Positions 3,676 through 8,235 of a stretch of 8,235 bases of DNA are shown here, in pieces (position 1 is the first letter of the stretch; every line of letters starts with the position of its first letter). This DNA is from Planctomycetota bacterium (GTDB taxonomy: Bacteria > Planctomycetota > PUPC01 > DSUN01): positions 1 to 8,235 of the forward strand of contig VGYW01000364.1 in the NCBI GenBank assembly GCA_016872875.1, written 5' to 3'. The position numbers were made by a program, and so were the translations under genes. The notes beneath the pieces were generated by a model that did not search any database, had not been told where the DNA came from, and was given only the letters and a program-made list of their open reading frames with translations.

Positions 3676-6600
3676 TCACAGCTCATCTTGCTCGGCGACG
3701 GCGCGCTTGAGCTTGAAGGCGACGAGCTCGCCGCCCGCGGTGCCGACGACGAGGCGCTCGCCGTCGAGCGAGAAGGCCATCGCGCGAATCGCGCCGTCCA
3801 ACTGTTCGGTCTCCGCGAAGTCCTGGCCCGCCTTGTTCAGGATCACCACCCTGCCGGTCAGCTCGGCGGCGGCGATCAGGTTGCCATCGAGGGACGAGGC
3901 GACGAAGCGGAAGCCGACCGGGGAGCGACGGGTCCAGGCCGCCTTGCCGTTCTTGTCGTAGCAGGCCAGCGTGCCGTCGAGGGAGGCGGCGAGGACCTCC
4001 TGGGTGTCGCCGCGGAAGCAGACGGAGGCCACCGGGCCGTCGGCCTGGTTGCGCCAGAGGATGGTGCCGCCGGTGACGCAGGCGATGGCGCCGGTTCGGG
4101 AGGCGACGGCGACGGTCTGCTCCTCGCCGAAGCTGGCGGCCACGGAGGTCACGCGGTTGAGGTCGGCGGAGGCCCAGAGCTCCTGGCCCTTGGGGTCAAG
4201 GGCGACCGTGGCCAGCTCGCCGCCGGCGATGAAGACGACCGTCCTGGGGGCCACGGTGAGGTCGTTGACGGAGCCGAGGCGGGACTGCCAGCCCTCCTTC
4301 TTCTCGTCAGCGTCGGCCTCGCCGAAGCCGAACACCTTGTTGCCCTGGAGGTCGTAGGCGATGAGGGCGCCGCGCCGGGTGCCGGCCACGGTGAGCGTGC
4401 CGTCGGGCGAGAGGGCGATGGCGGTGTGGTCGGCCCGATAGTATGCCTGCTCCATGACGGCGGCGAACTGTAGGCGTCCCTGGGCCGAGAGGAGCATCAG
4501 CTCGGGGAACGAGGCGATTGCGGCCCAGACGCCGTCGAGGCTGCGTGCCACGGCCCTCACGCGGGTGGAGCAGCGGCGGCGCCAGTTCTCCCTGCCGAGG
4601 TTGTTGAATGAGAACACTGTGCCGTCGTAGAAGCCGGCGGTGACGTCGGTGCCCTGGAGCGGCATGGCGATGGAGGTGGGCGCGTCGGAGCCGCGATAGC
4701 GCCAGACGGGCGCGAGGCGTTGGAGCTTGGCCGGCGGCCTGGGCTTGGCGGCCAGCTCGCGCTCGGCAGAGAGGGCGCGCCAGGCCACGCGCGGCACGGC
4801 GCCACGGGCCACGCCCAGGAGCGCCTGCACCGCCGCATCCACGCCGGCCGCGTCGGACGCCGACGCCACCACGGTCTCGCCCCCGGGCTCGAAGGCCGAC
4901 AGGACGTGTGCGAGGAGCGCGCCGCCCGGGCCGGGGAAGTCGGGGGTCACGATGCGTGGGAGCACGCCGGTGTTGTGGACGAACTGGATGAGGGGGTGGG
5001 TGGCGGCCTCGCCGAGGAGGATGGCGTCGTCGCGGAGGTCAGGCGTCGGGGCGTTCCCCGGCGCCGCGCTGACGTATGTGGCGGCCTCGGCGGCGCCCAG
5101 CTTGCGCGGCTTGGCTAGCTCGGCGGCCAGCTTGACCTCGACGGCTCGCGCCGGCGTGCGGAGCGCGGCGGCGAGCGGCTCGGCCTTTGCCGCCTCGTCC
5201 TCCGTCCCCACCACGACCGCCAGCGGCTTGCTGGAGCGGAGCAGGGCGGTGATACGCTCGCCGTCCGTGGCCACGAGGGGCCGCGTGGCCCTGCTCGCCC
5301 AGGCTATCGCGCCGCGGCTCATGCGGAACGGCCGCGTCTCCTTCTGCCCGCTCAGGAGCTCGCGGACGGTGACGGTCCAGGTGCCGGCCTGGTCCGTTCT
5401 GGCTACGGGGAGCGTCTCCTGGTAGCCCTTGGGGGAGTGGGCGCGGAAGACGCGGAGGCGTTCGCGCCCGGTGGGGTCTGCGATGGTGATCTCGATGGGG
5501 ATGGCGGCGTTGATGCCCCTTGCGCCGAACAGGGAGCTCTCGCCGCAGACCTTGGCGGCCAGAGCGAGGCCCGCCCGGCTGTGGCTGGCCTGGGTGATGC
5601 TCACGCCGGCGATCGGCTCCGGCAGGAGCGCGAAGATGCGCAGCGCGCCCGGGGGCAGGACGAGGGCGAGCGTCGGGTGCCCCTTGTCGCGCATCGGGTA
5701 GACCCGCTTGCCCTCGACGGCTTCGTAGACGGCGTAGGTCCCGGCGCGGAGGGTGAGGCGTGTCTGTGCGGCGGCGAGCTCCCACTTGAGGCCGCGGCAG
5801 AAGTCGGGCCGCTGCGTGTTGTTGACGAGGAATACGTAGCGGCCCGCCCCGCAGCGCTGGTCGCACACCACCATGTCGGGGTCGGCCGTCGTGTAGTCGC
5901 GTTCGACGTGCAGCTTGAGCTCGGTGCGCAGGGGGGCCAGGAGCGGATAGAGGAGCTTGCCCTGCACCACCACGTCGCGGCGGGCGAGGAGCGGGTCGGA
6001 CTTCTCGTCCGGGGGCTTCTTCGCGGCCTCCGCATCATACTGGTGGATGTCGGGGAACTCGATGCCGAGGGGCCTGGCGCCGTCAATGACGGCCTTGGTC
6101 GTGGAGTCAGTGACGACGACGCCGCCCGCGGCGATGTGCTGTTCGAGGGCGCCCTTCACCTCGGGCCGCAGGCGGTTGAGGCCGACGACGAGGATGACCT
6201 TTGCACTGACCCTCTGGGCGCCGAGGAGCTCCTCCTCGGTGACGAATGTGGCCGGGAAGTGCGCGAGCAGGCAGGCGTCGTGCGCCGCGATGAGGGTCCA
6301 GGGGTAGGCCGTCGCTTCGGGGTCCTTCACCGGGTCGCGGCCGACGCGCGCGATGTGCTCGGTGACGGAGTAGAGGATGGCCACGTCGTCGCGCGGCTTT
6401 TCGAGGGCGAGGAGCATGTCGCCGAGGCGGGTGAGAGTGTGGTTGACGCTGCTGATGCTGGCCTGCACGTCGAGCGAGCCTGGCCCGATGCCGGGGCGGT
6501 CGAGCGCGTAGTCCACGCCCTTCGGGTACACGATGCCATCGGCCTTGCGGGCCATCGCCAGGAAGATGGCGGCGCGGATTTCGTCCAGGTCCGCGTCGTC

Positions 6601-8235
6601 CGCGATCTCGGGCATGAACCAGAGCCGCTTGTCCAGGTTCCCCATCCTCTGGAGGTCGGCGGCGATGGCGGGCATCATCATGCCTGCCGGGCCGTTGAGG
6701 GAGGCCGTGGTGGTGATGATGGGGAGGCCCTTGGCCTGGAGGGGCGGATAGGCGCCGTCGGCTAGCAGGGTCGGCGAGTGGAGGAGCGACGTGACGAGTG
6801 CGTCGGGGCTTGCGGCGCGTGCCGCCGCTGCCCACTGGCTCAGGGCCTCGCCCAGGATGCTCGCGCGGAACATCACGAAGGGGAACCAGTCGTCCCAGCG
6901 CTGGGCGCCCTGCTGCCAGGGGACGTCTTTGACGCTGAAGAGCCTCTTGTAGGCGGCGAGCGGTCCCGGGGCGTCGAAGGGGTTGGCGCCCTCGCCGCCG
7001 CTTCTGGCCAGGAGCGCCTCGTCGGTGAGGAGCACGCCGGCGCAGGAGCGGAAGCGGCGCTCGGCCTGGAGCCGCTGGTGGATGCGGTGAAGGACGCCGC
7101 GGACGACCTCAGGGTTCGCCAGGTCGCGCTCGGGCATCAGCCGCCCCTGGCTCGCGCCGCTCGCCGCGCACGCATTCAGCCACTCCAGCCCGCCGGCAAC
7201 CAGCAGGTCGGCGTCCCTGGCCAACTGCGGCGTGAGGAGGCCGGCCTCCATCGGCCGGGCGTCCGCCTGGGCACGCAGCCCGCGACTCGTCGCCGCGAAC
7301 ACCGCGTCCATCGGCAGCGTGCCCTCCGAGCCCCAACCCGACCGGTCGGGGAGAAGCAGCGTGTTGAGGCCGAGGAAGGCGCTCAGGCGCCGCACGTCGA
7401 GCGCGCCCTTGGGCGGCTTGTCGAGCCAGCCGGCCAGGCGGAAATGAGTCCTGGGCGCGGCGGGTCCCACGACGAGGTCGAGCGCCGCCGAGTGCTTCTC
7501 CCCCAGGCGTGCCGCGACCTTGTAGGCGCCGGGCGCGAAGCAGCCGACGTCAACCGCGTAGTTCAGCGAGTGGCGGCCCGCGGGAAGCAGCCCGAGCGAG
7601 TCGCTCGCCGTCCACGTGTCCCCAGCCTCGTTGCTCACGGAGAGCGTGAGGGCGGCGTCCGGCGTGTCCGCCTCGGCCACGACGACCGCCGTGTACTCCG
7701 CCGTCTCGCCCGCCACGAAGCTCTTCCGCAGCAGCGGGGAGAAGAGGAACACCGCGCCCGCCTTCGGCGGCGCTGGCGTCGGCTCCTTCGGCGGCTCCGG
7801 CTTGGGCGGCTCGGGCTTGGGCGGTGTGGGCTTCGGGGGCTCCGGCTTAGCCGGCTCCGGCTTCGGCGGGACAGGTTCCACCTTCGGCGGCTCAGGCTTT
7901 GGCGGCTCGGGCTTGGGGGGTTCCGGCTTGGGGGGAACTGGCTCCACCTTCGGTGGCTCGGGCTTGGGCGGCTCGGGCTTGGGGGGTTCCGGCTTCGGCG
8001 GTTCTGGCTTCGGCGGCTCGGGCTTTGGCGGTTCGGGCTTCGGGGGCTCCGGCTTGGGGGGAACTGGCTCCACCTTCGGTGGTTCCGGCTTTGGCGGCTC
8101 GGGCTTCGGCGGGACAGGCTCCACTTTTGGCGGCTCCGGCTTTGGCGGTTCTGGCTTTGGGGGCTCCGGCTTGGGGGGAGCTGGCTCCACCTTTGGCGGC
8201 TCCGGCTTCGGCGGCGCGGGCTTCGGCGGGGCAGG
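3676..8235 (-). CDS. Giant multidomain surface-type protein, 5' partial (proline stalk, hydrolase-like barrel, beta-propeller)
   Basis: The frame is open to the right edge, so the true N-terminus and any signal peptide are outside the window; 1519 residues are visible. Numbering from the first visible residue, the order is as follows. A (KPEPP)n stalk with KVEPVPP spacers spans 1-158. A beta-sandwich spans about 165-255. A hydrolase-like TIM barrel spans about 260-614; LLTDEALL (Asp405-Glu406) and LWFMPEI (Glu543) sit where clan GH-A enzymes carry their catalytic acids, followed by ADGIVYPKG. An amidotransferase-like alpha/beta domain like that of GH42 beta-galactosidases (DVAILYSVTE to LGIEFPD) spans about 616-730. 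A beta region follows to about 876, then an Ig/MG2-like domain at about 876-975. A second alpha/beta domain with ILLGEAATHPLIQF spans about 990-1147. A C-terminal WD/PQQ-like propeller of about eight blades spans about 1174-1516 (for example AIALSPDGTLTVAGTRRGAL and AMAFSLDGERLVVGTAGGEL). An export and carbohydrate-related role is inferred; the substrate is unknown. No stop or frameshift interrupts it. The stop is TGA at 3676-3678. Confidence 0.88.
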   Translation of the reverse strand, partial: PAPPKPAPPKPEPPKVEPAPPKPEPPKPEPPKPEPPKVEPVPPKPEPPKPEPPKVEPVPPKPEPPKPEPPKPEPPKPEPPKPEPPKPEPPKPEPPKVEPVPPKPEPPKPEPPKPEPPKVEPVPPKPEPAKPEPPKPTPPKPEPPKPEPPKEPTPAPPKAGAVFLFSPLLRKSFVAGETAEYTAVVVAEADTPDAALTLSVSNEAGDTWTASDSLGLLPAGRHSLNYAVDVGCFAPGAYKVAARLGEKHSAALDLVVGPAAPRTHFRLAGWLDKPPKGALDVRRLSAFLGLNTLLLPDRSGWGSEGTLPMDAVFAATSRGLRAQADARPMEAGLLTPQLARDADLLVAGGLEWLNACAASGASQGRLMPERDLANPEVVRGVLHRIHQRLQAERRFRSCAGVLLTDEALLARSGGEGANPFDAPGPLAAYKRLFSVKDVPWQQGAQRWDDWFPFVMFRASILGEALSQWAAAARAASPDALVTSLLHSPTLLADGAYPPLQAKGLPIITTTASLNGPAGMMMPAIAADLQRMGNLDKRLWFMPEIADDADLDEIRAAIFLAMARKADGIVYPKGVDYALDRPGIGPGSLDVQASISSVNHTLTRLGDMLLALEKPRDDVAILYSVTEHIARVGRDPVKDPEATAYPWTLIAAHDACLLAHFPATFVTEEELLGAQRVSAKVILVVGLNRLRPEVKGALEQHIAAGGVVVTDSTTKAVIDGARPLGIEFPDIHQYDAEAAKKPPDEKSDPLLARRDVVVQGKLLYPLLAPLRTELKLHVERDYTTADPDMVVCDQRCGAGRYVFLVNNTQRPDFCRGLKWELAAAQTRLTLRAGTYAVYEAVEGKRVYPMRDKGHPTLALVLPPGALRIFALLPEPIAGVSITQASHSRAGLALAAKVCGESSLFGARGINAAIPIEITIADPTGRERLRVFRAHSPKGYQETLPVARTDQAGTWTVTVRELLSGQKETRPFRMSRGAIAWASRATRPLVATDGERITALLRSSKPLAVVVGTEDEAAKAEPLAAALRTPARAVEVKLAAELAKPRKLGAAEAATYVSAAPGNAPTPDLRDDAILLGEAATHPLIQFVHNTGVLPRIVTPDFPGPGGALLAHVLSAFEPGGETVVASASDAAGVDAAVQALLGVARGAVPRVAWRALSAERELAAKPRPPAKLQRLAPVWRYRGSDAPTSIAMPLQGTDVTAGFYDGTVFSFNNLGRENWRRRCSTRVRAVARSLDGVWAAIASFPELMLLSAQGRLQFAAVMEQAYYRADHTAIALSPDGTLTVAGTRRGALIAYDLQGNKVFGFGEADADEKKEGWQSRLGSVNDLTVAPRTVVFIAGGELATVALDPKGQELWASADLNRVTSVAASFGEEQTVAVASRTGAIACVTGGTILWRNQADGPVASVCFRGDTQEVLAASLDGTLACYDKNGKAAWTRRSPVGFRFVASSLDGNLIAAAELTGRVVILNKAGQDFAETEQLDGAIRAMAFSLDGERLVVGTAGGELVAFKLKRAVAEQDEL
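7762..8235 (-). repeat. 15-bp tandem coding repeat: (KPEPP)n proline-rich stalk
   Basis: These 474 bases encode 158 residues of nearly uninterrupted K-P-E-P-P pentads and run off the window. Valine-containing KVEPVPP units break the pattern at codons starting 7879, 7945, 8071, 8122 and 8188. The spacings are 22, 42, 17 and 22 residues, all equal to 5n+2. A 35-base stretch at 7922-7956 recurs identically at 8048-8082, showing recent internal duplication. Such charged polyproline stretches form stiff extended rods, as in TonB and cell-wall-spanning proteins. On the plus strand the repeat is very G-rich, with runs of up to six G. Confidence 0.95.

Noticed and set aside
3259..4473. 404-codon plus-strand open frame
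   Set aside because: It spans the zinc-ribbon gene, the palindromic island and the propeller-coding region in antisense, so its length comes from GC bias and not from coding.
5437..6765. 442-codon plus-strand open frame inside the giant gene
   Set aside because: Antisense shadow of the giant minus-strand protein; repetitive Val/Gly/Asp/Ala composition with no motif or ribosome site.
7762..8235. Possible CRISPR array
   Set aside because: The 15-bp unit is contiguous, has no unique spacers, and stays in frame as a Lys-Pro-Glu-Pro-Pro protein repeat.

Overview
The window is GC-rich, strongly codon-biased bacterial DNA. It has five convincing protein-coding genes, four on the minus strand and one on the plus strand. 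The gene content suggests an uncultured, environmental Planctomycetota-like bacterium or a relative in the PVC group or nearby phyla. The pointers are an ECF sigma/anti-sigma pair, a stand-alone URO-D family protein, a very large surface-type protein joining a barrel to a propeller, and GC-rich palindromic intergenic repeats. The assignment is inferred from gene style only; there is no rRNA or marker gene.

Layout. Positions 1-270 are intergenic and include a perfect 38-bp palindrome at 207-244. Positions 271-1762 (minus strand) hold a tight three-gene operon read right to left: an ECF-type sigma factor (1166-1762), a one-TM anti-sigma-like protein (534-1148) and a small Flp/type IVb pilin-like protein (271-522). 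The gaps are 17 and 11 bp, each with a good Shine-Dalgarno sequence. A sigma-70-like promoter candidate precedes the sigma gene. Positions 1763-2084 are a divergent intergenic region with several hairpins. Positions 2085-3155 (plus) encode a uroporphyrinogen decarboxylase (URO-D) family protein that is not a classical HemE. Positions 3163-3363 (minus) encode a 66-residue LysW-like zinc-ribbon protein, tail to tail with the URO-D gene. Positions 3364-3675 are noncoding and carry a nested island of inverted repeats. Positions 3676-8235 (minus) encode at least 1519 residues of a giant protein that is open at the right edge. Its parts are a (KPEPP)n proline-rich stalk, a beta-sandwich, a glycoside-hydrolase-like barrel, an amidotransferase-like alpha/beta domain, further beta domains and a C-terminal beta-propeller of about eight blades.

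The most interesting observation is in the sigma operon. The extracytoplasmic tail of the anti-sigma-like protein (residues 142-186) is visibly homologous to the post-membrane part of the pilin-like protein encoded next to it (residues 34-77): about 25 identities over 45 aligned positions with one gap, and similarity also at the DNA level. So the operon encodes a sigma factor, a membrane regulator with a pilin-like sensor tail, and the pilin-like protein itself. This suggests, as inference, a surface-sensing or pilin-homeostasis switch in which the pilin and its mimic compete or co-assemble in the membrane.
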